The position numbers were made by a program, and so were the translations under genes. The notes below the pieces were generated by a model that searched no databases, was not told the origin of the DNA, and worked only from the letters and a program-made list of their open reading frames with translations. DNA of 64,000 bases, from the NCBI RefSeq assembly GCF_003057875.1, contig NZ_PYXZ01000001.1:124001-188000 (forward strand), read 5' to 3'. This DNA comes from Nocardioides currus. Lineage in GTDB: Bacteria > Actinomycetota > Actinomycetes > Propionibacteriales > Nocardioidaceae. Below are positions 8,341-17,098 of this stretch, piece after piece. How positions within the stretch are numbered: position 1 is the first letter of the stretch; every line of letters starts with the position of its first letter.

Positions 8341-9571
8341 GTGGGTCGGTCGGCCCGCTGCTGTCGCCGTTCCACGCCGATCAGCACCAGCACGACCAGC
8401 GCGAGGTAGGCCACGACGGCGGTCCCGGTGAGGTCGTCGCCGGCCACACCGATCAGCAGGGGTACGGCGATGCCGCTGGTCCCCCACAGCGCCGGCCGCG
8501 CGAGGGTGAGCCCGGAGGACACGAGGTTCGCCAGCGTGCCGAGCCCGAACCACGTCGCCACCGCACCGCACAGCAGCCACCGCTGCGGCGACTCGAGGCT
8601 CTCGCCGCTGTGGGCCACGACCCCGCCGAGGGCCGCGGCGACGGCGGCGATGCTGGCCGTCGTGGCGCAGTGCAGGGCGAGCGCGAACCGCTGTGGCACG
8701 CGGTCGGGACGCAGGTGGGGCACGCCGGCGTAGCCGTGGACGACGGACAGCGCCCACATGCCGGCCAGCAGCACGAAGGCCACGAACCCGGTCACGAGCA
8801 GCGGCCCGCCCCACTCCGCCTCCGAGGCCGCGGTCACGCTCTGGATGACCCCCTCGCCGAGCACGATGATGACGAACAGCTGAGGCGTTCGGAGAGGTGG
8901 CCGGCGTCGAAGCGGACGATCTGGATGCCGGCGAAGGACGTCATCCGCTCCGGGCTGCGCTGCGTCATCTGGTCGACCCGCTTCTGCGTCTCCCCGAGCA
9001 TGTCCTCGCCCGACATCACCACGAGCAGGACGAGGTCGAGGGCGATGCCGAGTGCCCACAGCGCGAACTTCCACGGCTCGTCGACCCAGATCGAGACCAC
9101 CCACGGCACCACCCCGGTCAGGTGCTGGGCGATCGGCCAGTCCGCCACCACCGCGCCCCGCCGCCAGGCGCCCGCCCCGGCGAACCGGGTGGCGACGTAG
9201 GCGATCGCGAAGGCGTTGGCCATCGCGAAGTGCGCACCCTCGAAGCCCTCGTGGACCACGTCCTCCGCCACACCCGGCACCGAGGCGGCCATCACCGCGA
9301 GGCCGAACATCCCCATCAGCAGGCGTACGGTGCGGGTGTCCTCGCCGGCGGCGTTGCCGTAGAGCATGTAGCTCATCCACGAGAGCCAGAACGCGAGGAA
9401 CAGCACGGCGTAGAGCGCGAGGCTGGCGCCGGTGACGTCGTCGTGGATGACGTGGGCCAGGGTGCCGACGCCCGCGACGACCACCAGGTCGAAGAACAGC
9501 TCGATCCAGCTGGCGTGCCGCTCCTCCTCCAACGAGGTCTCGGACCCGATCCCCGCCTTCACGTCGTCCAT
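8337..9571 (-). pseudogene. ltrA-like (low temperature requirement A) membrane protein, frameshifted
   Basis: Two adjacent minus-strand frames together make one LtrA-family protein of about 410 residues with many membrane helices. The 5' part from the ATG at 9571 carries the family N-terminus EERHASWIELFFDLVVV and runs in frame to FDAGHLSER. The 3' part resumes with LFVIIVLGEGVIQS and continues to the stop at 8337. Between the last good codon of the first part (8885-8887) and the first good codon of the second (8877-8879) there are five bases instead of six, so one base is missing around 8880-8884. No homopolymer or slippery site is present. This is a disrupted gene or an assembly/sequencing error. 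Confidence 0.85.
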
Positions 9572-9619
9572 GCACGACAGGCTAGAGGCCGGTGGCGGAT
9601 GCTCTGCCACCATGAGTCC

Positions 9620-10015
9620 ATGGACTCCGCCGCCGCCCTCGCCCGCTGGCACGCCGTCGTGGACAGCCGCGACGCCGCCGGTCTGCCCGCCCTGATCGCC
9701 CCGGACGCGGTCTTCCGCAGCCCGGCCGTGCACGCTCCGCAGGAGGGCCGCGACACCGTCGTCGGCTACCTCACCGCCGCGTTCACGGTGCTCGGACCGC
9801 ACCTGGCCTACGAGCGGGAGTGGCTCGCCGACGACTCGGCGGTGCTGCAGTTCCGCACCGTCGTCGGCGGGCTCGACATCAGCGGCGTCGACATCATCAC
9901 CTGGGACGCCGAGGGTCAGATCGTCGACTTCACCGTGATGGTGCGTCCGGCCAAGGCGCTCGAGGCCGTCATCGAGCACATGGGCGCCGAGCTGATGCGG
10001 ATGCTGGCGGGCTGA
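9620..10015 (+). CDS. SnoaL/NTF2-like fold protein
   Basis: A 131-residue protein with the pattern of the NTF2-like cone fold: an N-terminal helix with ALARWHAVVDSRD, then LPALIAPDAVFRSPA, and late strands VVGGLDISGVDIITWDAEGQIVDFTVMVRP. Proteins of this type include SnoaL-like isomerases and many uncharacterised small enzymes. The substrate cannot be read from the sequence. It is divergent from the ltrA-like pseudogene with a 48-bp gap. The start follows a CCACCATG context without a strong Shine-Dalgarno. Confidence 0.8.
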   Translation: MDSAAALARWHAVVDSRDAAGLPALIAPDAVFRSPAVHAPQEGRDTVVGYLTAAFTVLGPHLAYEREWLADDSAVLQFRTVVGGLDISGVDIITWDAEGQIVDFTVMVRPAKALEAVIEHMGAELMRMLAG

Positions 10016-10030
10016 CCCGCCGTTGCCGGT

Positions 10031-10258
10031 TCAGCGCCCGCGGTTGCGGGGGTGCAGCTTCGCCGTCCGCTCGTTGCCGCGCTTGAAGTTGCCGGTCAGG
10101 CGCGCCATGAGCTCCTGGGGGTCGTCGTCCTCGACGTCGCGCAGGAAGTCGGCCGCCCGGCCGCCGCGCAGCGTCGTCGCCGGCTTCCCGTGATGGGTGA
10201 TCCGCACGGAGCCGTCGGGCAGCTCGGCCCAGTCGAACCCCTCCGCCCGTCCCCCCAT
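10031..10258 (-). CDS. Small hypothetical protein, last gene of the MoxR/VWA operon
   Basis: A 75-residue protein, MGGRAEGFDWAELPDGSVRI onward, with mixed charge and no membrane segment. Its ATG shares one base with the TGA of the VWA gene (TGATG), so translation is probably coupled to that gene. I do not recognise the family. The first half looks like short beta strands (SVRITHHGKPATTLRG) and the second half is charged and helical. Its position as the distal gene of an ATPase/VWA operon suggests an accessory role in that system, but nothing in the sequence shows it. Confidence 0.7.
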   Translation of the reverse strand: MGGRAEGFDWAELPDGSVRITHHGKPATTLRGGRAADFLRDVEDDDPQELMARLTGNFKRGNERTAKLHPRNRGR

Positions 10259-12267
10259 CAGCCGACCCAGAAGCCGCGGTCGCCCATGCCCCAGCCACCG
10301 AAGTGGTCGCGGTACGTCGATGCCGACCGGTCGCCGAGGTAGGACCCGACGACGGCGGCACCGAGGTCGTCGAGCTCGGGCGAGACCATCCGCCCCTCGA
10401 CCCGGCGGGCCATCGACTCGATGAATCGGGCCAGGCCCGGGTCCTCGCCGAGCCGGAAGAACGTCGTCTGCGCACCGAGGCGGCGCGAGTTGTCGAGCTC
10501 GCGCACGGTGTGGGCGATCGTCTGCGGGTGGGGCGGGTAGGAGAACCACACGTCGCCGTCGGGCTCGAGGTGGCTGGTGGGCTCGCCGTCCGTGACGATC
10601 AGCAGCACCGGCTGGGCGTTGGGGTGCTTGCGGAAGTGGCGGTTGGCCAGCAGCAGCCCGTGGTGCAGGTTGGTGCCCTTGTCCCACCGCGCGTCGAGCC
10701 CGGTCAGGTGCTCGATCTCCATCACCTGCGCGTGCCGGCCGAAGCCGATCAGCTGCAGGTGGTCGCCACGGAAGCGCGACTGGATCAGCTGGTGCAGCGC
10801 GAGGGCCGTGCGCTTCATCGGCACCCAGCGTCCGTCCATGGCCATCGAGAACGACGTGTCGACGAGGAGGGCGACCGCGGCCTGGGTGCGCTCCTCGGTC
10901 TCCTGCACCTCGACGTCCTCGACCCGCAGGCGCAGCGGGGTCGTGGCGGCGCCGTCGCCGGCCGTGCGCAGGACGGCGTTGGTGATGGTGCGGGTGACGT
11001 CCCAGGGCTCCGTGTCGCCGTACTCCCAGCCCCGGGTCGAGCCGGACAGGTCGCCGGCTGCGCCGGCGTTGCGAGACTCGCGGGCGCCCTGGCGTCCCGA
11101 CATCCGGGTCGCGACGTCGCGCAGGAGCGCCTTGCCGAGCTGGCGCATCGCCTTGGGCGAGAGGCGCATCTCGCCGTTGGAGCCGCGCTGGAGGTAGCCC
11201 GAGTCGCGCAGCGCCTTCTCCAGCTCGGAGAGCGTGCGCGCGTCGATCGCCGCTTGGTCACCGAGCTGGCGGGCGAGGGCGTCGAGGTCGACGTCGTCCA
11301 TCCGCGCGCCGCCGTAGGACTGCGCCAGCTGGTCGGCCAGCGCGTCCAGCTCGGCGAGGTCCTGGAAGGCGCCGGTGCCGTCGCCGAGCCCGAGGCCCTG
11401 CTCGCCGCCGAAGTCCTCCGAGCCGCCCCAGTCGAGGTCGGGCCGCAGGGACTGGAGGTTGGCGTCCATCCGCGCGAGCTGCTGCATCAGCTCGGGCGAG
11501 CCGAAGGCCTGCTGCGAGAGCTCCATCAGCTCGGCCCGCTGCTCGGGCGTCATCGAGTTGAGCATCCGCTGCGCCGCGGCCGAGCGCTGCGCGAGGGCGT
11601 CCATCAGCTCGTCGATGTTCTGCGGGTTCTCCGGGAAGAAGTCGCCGTGCTTGTCCATGAAGTCGCGGAAGTCCTGGTCGGTGTCCTCCCCGCGAGCGTG
11701 CTTCTCCATCAGGTCGTTGAGGTCACCGAGCATCTCGTTGATGGCGGCCCGGTCCTCCTCGGTCGCGCCCTCCATCGCCTGCTTCATCCCGGCGAAGCGC
11801 TGGTCGAGGAGCTCGCGCCCGAGCAGGTCCTTGATCTCCTCGTAGGCCTCGCAGGCCTCCTGGGACGTCCAGTCGTAGCCGCTGAGCTCGCTCACCGCAG
11901 CCGCGGTCGAGTCGGGCAGGTTGGCCAGCTGCATCTCGCGGAAGTCGCGGTCGGCGTCGTCCATCACAACGTCCCGGGCGAGCTGGCCGCGCTCGGCGAG
12001 CACGGCCTTGTCGAGCAGCTCGCGGACCTGCTGCATGGTGCCGTCGAGGTTGTGCCGCTGGAGCAGGTCGCGCCGCTTCTCCGCGATCCGCCGCGCGAGG
12101 TCGTCGAGACCCTGCTGGTCCTGCCCGCCGCGCCGCAGGAACTCCCGCATCGCGCGCTCGGGCGAGTAGCCCGCCATCACGTCCTGCCCGATCGCGTCCA
12201 GCGCCTCGGCCAGGTCGACCGGTGGGGCGAGCGGGTCGCCGCCGTCGTACCTGCGGTAGCGGCTCAC
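10258..12267 (-). CDS. VWA domain protein, partner of a MoxR-type ATPase
   Basis: A 669-residue protein. The C-terminal third is a von Willebrand factor A domain with MIDAS motif DTSFS in VALLVDTSFSMAMDGRW, and later LIGFGRHAQ and VLLIVTDGEPT. The N-terminal two thirds are helical, rich in Asp, Glu, Gln and Met, with patterns such as LRPDLDWGGSEDFGG. A GTG at 12267 overlaps the stop of the upstream GNAT gene as GTGA. It is two genes downstream of an AAA+ ATPase; such MoxR/VWA pairs act as metallochelatase-like or chaperone machines. The client is unknown. Confidence 0.88.
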   Translation of the reverse strand: MSRYRRYDGGDPLAPPVDLAEALDAIGQDVMAGYSPERAMREFLRRGGQDQQGLDDLARRIAEKRRDLLQRHNLDGTMQQVRELLDKAVLAERGQLARDVVMDDADRDFREMQLANLPDSTAAAVSELSGYDWTSQEACEAYEEIKDLLGRELLDQRFAGMKQAMEGATEEDRAAINEMLGDLNDLMEKHARGEDTDQDFRDFMDKHGDFFPENPQNIDELMDALAQRSAAAQRMLNSMTPEQRAELMELSQQAFGSPELMQQLARMDANLQSLRPDLDWGGSEDFGGEQGLGLGDGTGAFQDLAELDALADQLAQSYGGARMDDVDLDALARQLGDQAAIDARTLSELEKALRDSGYLQRGSNGEMRLSPKAMRQLGKALLRDVATRMSGRQGARESRNAGAAGDLSGSTRGWEYGDTEPWDVTRTITNAVLRTAGDGAATTPLRLRVEDVEVQETEERTQAAVALLVDTSFSMAMDGRWVPMKRTALALHQLIQSRFRGDHLQLIGFGRHAQVMEIEHLTGLDARWDKGTNLHHGLLLANRHFRKHPNAQPVLLIVTDGEPTSHLEPDGDVWFSYPPHPQTIAHTVRELDNSRRLGAQTTFFRLGEDPGLARFIESMARRVEGRMVSPELDDLGAAVVGSYLGDRSASTYRDHFGGWGMGDRGFWVG

Positions 12268-12725
12268 GGCTTGCGCCTCATCCAGATGTCGTCGGGCCAC
12301 GGCGGGTTGGCGACCGTCTCGGCCTCGACGAAGCCGTGCGCGGCGTAGAACCCCGCGACCCGGTCGTTGCCGTCGACGCGTTCGAGCCACAGCGTGCGGT
12401 CGCCGTTGAGCTCGATGATCGCGTCGAGCAGCCGCGTGCCGACGCCGGTCCCCTGGACCTCGGGGTGGACGTAGAGCTTCCACATCACCGAGCGGTCGTC
12501 CTTCGGGCCGAGGTTGGCCACGCCCACGATGCGCCCGTCGTCCTCGGCGACGACGTGCGGGATGCGCTGGAGCGAGGCACCCAGTCGCTCCAGCGACCAC
12601 CACTCGTCGAGCATCCGTCGGGCGTAGGCCGCGTCGATGGGGTCGTACGTCGCGGGCACCACCGCCTCCCCCAGCGCGCGGATCGCGGGGACGTCGGCCA
12701 CGGTGCCGGGCCGCAGGTCAGCCAT
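12264..12725 (-). CDS. GNAT family N-acetyltransferase
   Basis: A 153-residue acetyltransferase. The acetyl-CoA-binding motif A is VHPEVQGTGVGTRLLDAIIE, with the Q/RxxGxG/A pyrophosphate loop as QGTGVG. The later GFYAAHGFVEAE segment is motif B. It lies between the ATPase and VWA genes, overlapping the former by 8 bp and the latter by 4 bp, so all are probably co-expressed. Whether it modifies a component of the ATPase/VWA machine or is a bystander cannot be told. The acceptor substrate is unknown. Confidence 0.88.
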   Translation of the reverse strand: MADLRPGTVADVPAIRALGEAVVPATYDPIDAAYARRMLDEWWSLERLGASLQRIPHVVAEDDGRIVGVANLGPKDDRSVMWKLYVHPEVQGTGVGTRLLDAIIELNGDRTLWLERVDGNDRVAGFYAAHGFVEAETVANPPWPDDIWMRRKP

Positions 12726-14106
12726 AGATCGTCTCCCGGCCGTCGGACTCCTTGCCGACCCGGCGGGCGAGGTAGAGCCCCTCGAGCGCGAGCTCGACGG
12801 CGCAGGCCCGTTCGCCGTCGTTGGTCGCACCGATGCGCGCACCGATGTCGTCGTAGACCTCCGACTCGCCGAGCACCGGGAGCCCCGAGAGGAAGTCGCG
12901 CGCCGACGTGCGTCCGCTCGTCGCGATGGTCGCACCGTCCTCGACCGCCTCCACCAGCAGGCCGAGGTCGAGGCCCCGGAAGTGGCCGCGGACGGACTCG
13001 GCGATCGCCGTGCGCAGCAGGTGGGTGAGGACCTCGCCCTCGCGGCCCTCCTCGCCGGTCTCGAACTCGATCTTGCCGCCGAGCACCTCGACGGCGGTCT
13101 CGAGGTCGACGACCCGGGCGACGGCGACGTCCTCGCCGTTGACGGTGGCGCGGTGCAGGGCAGCCGCGGCGATCGTCTCCGCGCCGGCGATCGCGAAGCG
13201 CGCGCTCACGCCCGAGCGCTGGTCGACGGCGCTCGACTCGCGCAGGTTGCGGGTGAAGCGGGCCAGGATCTCGATGAGCACGTCGGGGACCTCGGCGACC
13301 AGCTCCGCCTCCTGGCGGATCACCGCGATCTCGTCGACGACCTCGAGCGGGTAGTGCGTGCGGATCTCGGCGCCGAAGCGGTCCTTGAGCGGGGTGATGA
13401 TGCGCCCGCGGTTGGTGTAGTCCTCGGGGTTGGCGGAGGCCACGACCAGCACGTCGAGCGGCAGCCGCAGGACGTAGCCGCGGATCTGGATGTCGCGCTC
13501 CTCCATCACGTTGAGCATCGCGACCTGGATCCGCTCGGCGAGGTCGGGCAGCTCGTTGATCGCCACGATCCCCCGGTGGGAGCGCGGGATCAGGCCGAAG
13601 TGGATCGTCTCCGGGTCGCCCAGCGAGCGTCCCTCCGCGACCTTCATCGGGTCGACGTCGCCGATCAGGTCGGCCACGCTCGTGTCGGGGGTCGCCAGCT
13701 TCTCGGAGTAGCGCTCGTCGCGGTGGCGCCAGGAGATGCGCAGGTCGTCGCCGTACGTCGCGTGCGACTGCTTCGAGGAGACGGTGATCGGGTCGTAGGG
13801 GTGCTCGCCGAGCTCGGAGCCGGAGATGACCGGTGACCACTCGTCGAGCAGGCCGACCAACGAGCGGAGCAGCCGGGTCTTGCCCTGACCGCGCTCGCCG
13901 AGGAGGACGAGGTCGTGGCCGGCGATCAGCGCGCGCTCGAGCTGCGGGACGACCGTGTCGTCGAAGCCGTGCAGCCCCGGCCACGGGTCGACGCCCTCGC
14001 GCAGGCGCGCGAGGAGGTTGTCACGGAGCTCGACGCGGAGGGGCTTGAGCTCGTGGCCGGAGGCGCGGAGCTCGCCGAGGGTGGAGATGGCAGGTGAGGT
14101 GGTCAC
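12718..14106 (-). CDS. MoxR/Mg-chelatase-like AAA+ ATPase
   Basis: A 462-residue AAA+ ATPase. Walker A is LGERGQGKTRLL, the Walker B region is GIVAINELPDL, and sensor I is in VVASANPEDY. The RGRIITPLKDRF segment is typical of BchI/MoxR-like ATPases. The GTG at 14106 was chosen because upstream codons have no conserved features. It is the first gene of a four-gene operon with GNAT, VWA and a small protein; ATPase plus VWA is the classic chelatase/chaperone pairing. It is divergent from the PNPOx-like gene across 130 bp that probably holds both promoters. Confidence 0.9.
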   Translation of the reverse strand: MTTSPAISTLGELRASGHELKPLRVELRDNLLARLREGVDPWPGLHGFDDTVVPQLERALIAGHDLVLLGERGQGKTRLLRSLVGLLDEWSPVISGSELGEHPYDPITVSSKQSHATYGDDLRISWRHRDERYSEKLATPDTSVADLIGDVDPMKVAEGRSLGDPETIHFGLIPRSHRGIVAINELPDLAERIQVAMLNVMEERDIQIRGYVLRLPLDVLVVASANPEDYTNRGRIITPLKDRFGAEIRTHYPLEVVDEIAVIRQEAELVAEVPDVLIEILARFTRNLRESSAVDQRSGVSARFAIAGAETIAAAALHRATVNGEDVAVARVVDLETAVEVLGGKIEFETGEEGREGEVLTHLLRTAIAESVRGHFRGLDLGLLVEAVEDGATIATSGRTSARDFLSGLPVLGESEVYDDIGARIGATNDGERACAVELALEGLYLARRVGKESDGRETIYG

Positions 14107-14236
14107 CTGTTCAACGCTAGACCCGCGGGCAAGCAAGGTCGGGCGCATCGGTCCCGCGACGTGGGACCAACGACCCTGACGTCCCCGCGCGGCCCGCGCC
14201 GACGATGGGGGCCAACCCACGAGTCGGAGGTGCGTC

Positions 14237-14674
14237 ATGGCGGAGCTGCGGAACCTGAGCCGGAGCGAGTGCGAGGCGCTGCTGCGGCGCGGCGAGGTCG
14301 GGCGCGTGGCGCTGGCGACCCCGACCGGACCGCACATCGTGCCGGTCAACTACACCGTGAGCCGCGGCGACGTCGTCGTCGCGACGGCGCCCTACAGCGT
14401 GCTCGGGAGCTCCGGGCGCGACACCCTGCTGGCGTTCGAGGTCGACCACGTCGAGCACGCCCAGCAGCGCGGCTGGAGCGTGGTCGTGAGGGGACGGGCG
14501 GAGATGGTGGAGGACCCCGAGGAGGTGCGCACGCTGGGACGCCTGCTGCCGCGGCCGTGGGCGTCGGGGACCCGCACGCTCTACCTCCGCATCCCGCTGG
14601 ACGAGGTGAGCGGACGCCGCCTCGGCGGCGGCTGGGACCTCGAGGCCACCATGCCCCAGCGCCCCACGACCTGA
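14237..14674 (+). CDS. Pyridoxamine 5'-phosphate oxidase-like flavin/F420-binding family protein
   Basis: A 145-residue protein with the split-barrel pattern of the PNPOx-like superfamily. It opens with LSRSECEALLRRGEVGRVAL, then PHIVPVNYTV for the first strands, and has VVVRGRAEMVEDPEEV in the middle. Actinobacterial members bind FMN, heme or F420 and often act in stress resistance; no true PdxH signature is seen. GGAGGTGCGTC precedes the ATG. It ends at a strong bidirectional terminator shared with the convergent DoxX-like gene. Confidence 0.82.
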   Translation: MAELRNLSRSECEALLRRGEVGRVALATPTGPHIVPVNYTVSRGDVVVATAPYSVLGSSGRDTLLAFEVDHVEHAQQRGWSVVVRGRAEMVEDPEEVRTLGRLLPRPWASGTRTLYLRIPLDEVSGRRLGGGWDLEATMPQRPTT

Positions 14675-14692
14675 GTCCGGCGGGTGTTGGCA

Positions 14693-14738
14693 CACGACGA
14701 GGGACCCGCCCGGTCACCCGGGCGGGTCCCTCGTCGTG
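14693..14738. terminator. Bidirectional intrinsic-type terminator hairpin
   Basis: A perfect 21-bp inverted repeat, 14693-14713 pairing with 14718-14738 around the loop TCAC. It sits between the convergent PNPOx-like and DoxX-like genes and can serve both strands. No U-tract follows on the plus strand, only CTCCCCC, as is common in actinobacterial terminators. Confidence 0.85.
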
Positions 14739-14749
14739 CTCCCCCACGC

Positions 14750-15340
14750 TCATCGCAGGACGGGATACCTCCGCACCGTCCGGGTGCGCGCCCACGGTCG
14801 GCCCAGGCCCCACGTGCCGCCGGCCGCGGCGAGGGCCAGCACCACCATGACGATCACGCCGACGAGGTGGTCGTCGACCACGGGGTTGTTCTCGAGCGGC
14901 AGCGACGCGGCGTACATGAAGGCGTACATCAGGGCGCCGGCGGCGGTGCCGATCCGCATCCCGACGCCCAGGAGCAGCGTGACCCCGATCCCGAGCAGGC
15001 CCAGCATGAAGAGCCAGTCGACGACCGCGTGGCCGGCGAGGCCGTTGAAGAAGCCCTTGAACGGGTTGTCGGCCGGGATGGCGAAGCTCAGGAAGCCCTC
15101 GGTCGGGCTGCCGCCGTTGATCCAGGCGGCGTCGCCGAAGCGGTGCAGCACCCCCTCCTGGTCGTAGCCGGTGTGGAAGCCCAGGGCGAAGGTCTTGTCC
15201 AGGAAGGCCCACAGGAAGATGACGCCGTAGGCGATGCGCAGGACCGCGATCGCCCGGTCGAGCGGGGACTCGGTCGCCGCGACGTCCGGGGTGTCGAGCC
15301 CCTCGCTGGCGACGTGGTGGTGGCGGGGGATGACGGTCAT
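14750..15340 (-). CDS. DoxX-like integral membrane protein
   Basis: A 196-residue membrane protein with about four helices. The region RIAYGVIFLWAFLDKTF is the typical first DoxX helix, and the glycine-rich GLLGIGVTLLLGVGMRIGTA follows later. DoxX-like proteins have been linked to respiratory complexes and oxidative-stress systems (known from mycobacteria), but this one is not clearly assigned. A strong AGGAGGG sits 7 bases before the ATG at 15340. An orphan DosR-like regulator lies immediately upstream on the same strand. Confidence 0.82.
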   Translation of the reverse strand: MTVIPRHHHVASEGLDTPDVAATESPLDRAIAVLRIAYGVIFLWAFLDKTFALGFHTGYDQEGVLHRFGDAAWINGGSPTEGFLSFAIPADNPFKGFFNGLAGHAVVDWLFMLGLLGIGVTLLLGVGMRIGTAAGALMYAFMYAASLPLENNPVVDDHLVGVIVMVVLALAAAGGTWGLGRPWARTRTVRRYPVLR

Positions 15341-15443
15341 GGCGAGCCCTCCTGCTGGTGGTGGTTTCCTGGCACCTCCACCCTCGCGAGGCCGGGGCGG
15401 CACCGGCAGGGGACGAGGTCCCCTGGTCGGGCGCCGAAGGTCC

Positions 15444-16091
15444 CTACCGACCGGGACCGAGGAGCTTCGAGGCCAGCACCGCCGCCTGCGTGCGGCGCTC
15501 CACGCCCAGCTTGGCCAGGATGCTCGAGACGTAGTTCTTGACCGTCTTCTCCGCCAGGAACATCTGCTCTCCGATCTGGCGGTTGGTGAGCCCCTGGGCG
15601 ACGTGCTCCAGGATGCTCAGCTCCTGCTCGGTGAGGGCGGCCAGCTCGGGCGCGGTCGCCGGCCCGTTGCGCACCCGTTCGAGGACCCTCGCGGTCAGAG
15701 CCGGGTCGATCAGCGAGTTGCCGGCCGCCACCTGGCGCACGGCGTTCACGAGGTCGCTGCTGCGGATCTCCTTGAGGACGTATCCCGCGGCGCCGGCCAT
15801 GATCGCCGCGAACAGCGCCTCGTCGTCGTCGTAGGACGTCAGCACCAGTGCCTGGACGTCCGGGTCGACCGAGCGGACGGCCCGGCACACCTCGATCCCC
15901 GAGCCGTCCGGGAGCCGGGCGTCGAGCACCGCGACGTCGGGCCTCAGCGCCGGGATCCTGGCCGTGGCCTCGACGGCGGAGGCGGACTCGCCGACGACCT
16001 CGATGTCGTCGTGCCGCTCGAGCAGGACGCGCAGGCCCTCCCGCACGACGTCGTGGTCGTCGAGGAGGAAGACCCGGATCGGCGTGCTCAC
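15444..16091 (-). CDS. LuxR/NarL-family response regulator, DosR/DevR-like
   Basis: A 215-residue response regulator. The receiver domain has the acidic pocket LLDDHD, the phospho-acceptor Asp in VAVLDARLPDG, and the conserved Thr/Lys positions in VLTSYDDDE and YVLKE. The C-terminal LuxR helix-turn-helix has FLAEKTVKNYVSSILAKLG followed by VERRTQAAV, closely like DosR/DevR of mycobacteria, which responds to hypoxia and nitric oxide. No sensor kinase is adjacent, so it is an orphan here. The neighbouring DoxX-like gene, starting 103 bp downstream of its stop, is a plausible target. Confidence 0.92.
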   Translation of the reverse strand: MSTPIRVFLLDDHDVVREGLRVLLERHDDIEVVGESASAVEATARIPALRPDVAVLDARLPDGSGIEVCRAVRSVDPDVQALVLTSYDDDEALFAAIMAGAAGYVLKEIRSSDLVNAVRQVAAGNSLIDPALTARVLERVRNGPATAPELAALTEQELSILEHVAQGLTNRQIGEQMFLAEKTVKNYVSSILAKLGVERRTQAAVLASKLLGPGR

Positions 16092-16109
16092 GCGCCCATC
16101 GAAGCAGGC

Positions 16110-16622
16110 CTACAGCTCGAGGTACATCACGTGCAGACCGACCCGCCCGTGCGTGGGGTGGTCGAAGGCGCGCGGGACGGTACCGACGATCTCGAAGCCG
16201 AGGTCCTGCCAGAGGCGTACGGCGACGGTGTTGGTCTCCACCACGGCGTTGAACTGGATTCCGGCGAACCCGGCGGCGCGGTGCCACTGCACGACGTGCT
16301 CGCCGAGCCGCCGCCCGACACCGCGCCCGCGCGCAGCGGGGTCGACCATGAACGACGCGGTGCCGACGTGCGCGCCGCGGCCCGGGCGGTTGGGCCCCAT
16401 CTTGGCGCTGCCGAGGACCGCTCCCTCTTCCTCGAGCACGACGACGTGGTCCGTCATCCACCACGGCCGCGCCGTGTCGATCGTCAGGTCGATCGGGAAG
16501 GCGTAGGTCTCCCCCGCCCGGACGATCTCGTCGAAGATCGGCCAGATCGCCGGCCAGTCGGCGTCGGTGGCGGTGCGGACGGCGGTGCTGCTGCTGGTGC
16601 CGCTGTTGGTGCGACTGGTCAT
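16110..16622 (-). CDS. GNAT family N-acetyltransferase
   Basis: A 170-residue acetyltransferase. The cofactor motif is FMVDPAARGRGVGRRLGEHV, with the RxxGxG loop, followed by the C-terminal GFAGIQFNAVVETNTVAVRL and DLGFEIVGTVPRAF. These match the phosphinothricin-acetyltransferase-like group, but the acceptor is not predictable. A Ser/Thr-rich N-terminal stretch (residues 2-16) is probably disordered. It is divergent from a VOC protein gene with 71 bp between starts. Confidence 0.88.
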   Translation of the reverse strand: MTSRTNSGTSSSTAVRTATDADWPAIWPIFDEIVRAGETYAFPIDLTIDTARPWWMTDHVVVLEEEGAVLGSAKMGPNRPGRGAHVGTASFMVDPAARGRGVGRRLGEHVVQWHRAAGFAGIQFNAVVETNTVAVRLWQDLGFEIVGTVPRAFDHPTHGRVGLHVMYLEL

Positions 16623-16693
16623 GACTTCCCCTCAATCGTCGATGTGGTGCCGGCGCCTGCGGCGGATCATGGAGGTGACGAAGGAGGCGCACC

Positions 16694-17080
16694 ATGTCGC
16701 TCGAACACCGCCCGGTCGCGATGATGCTCCCCGTCACCGATGTCGACCGCGCACAGCAGTTCTACGCCGAGACCCTCGGCCTCGACTTCACCGGCCGCAA
16801 CGACGAGGGCAGCGCGATGTTCGTCCTCGGCGGCGGCACCACCCTCGTGCTGCTCCCCCGCCCCGACAGCCATCCGGCCGAGAGCACGGCGATGAGCTTC
16901 GAGGTCGAGGACGTCACCTCGGAGATCAGCGCTCTGGAGGGGCGCGGGGTGACCTTCGAGGACTACGACCTGCCCGACGTCAAGACGGTCGACCACGTCT
17001 GCGAGTTCGGCGACGAGCGGGCGGCGTGGTTCAAGGACCCCGACGGTCACGTGCTCTGCCTGCACCAGGGGGTCACCTAG
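16694..17080 (+). CDS. VOC (glyoxalase/bleomycin-resistance) family protein
   Basis: A 128-residue single-module VOC protein. It begins with LPVTDVDRAQQFYAETLGLD, the typical first beta-alpha-beta unit, and ends with AAWFKDPDGHVLCLHQG, which contains the C-terminal metal-ligand position. Family members are metal-dependent lyases, dioxygenases or binding proteins for antibiotics; the actual substrate is unknown. GAAGGAGG precedes the ATG at about 10 bases. Confidence 0.88.
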   Translation: MSLEHRPVAMMLPVTDVDRAQQFYAETLGLDFTGRNDEGSAMFVLGGGTTLVLLPRPDSHPAESTAMSFEVEDVTSEISALEGRGVTFEDYDLPDVKTVDHVCEFGDERAAWFKDPDGHVLCLHQGVT

Positions 17081-17098
17081 CCGCGCGCCCGGCCGGCC

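Noticed and set aside
8337-9571. Programmed frameshift in the ltrA-like gene
   Set aside because: No slippery sequence or downstream pseudoknot is apparent at 8880-8884; an indel is simpler.
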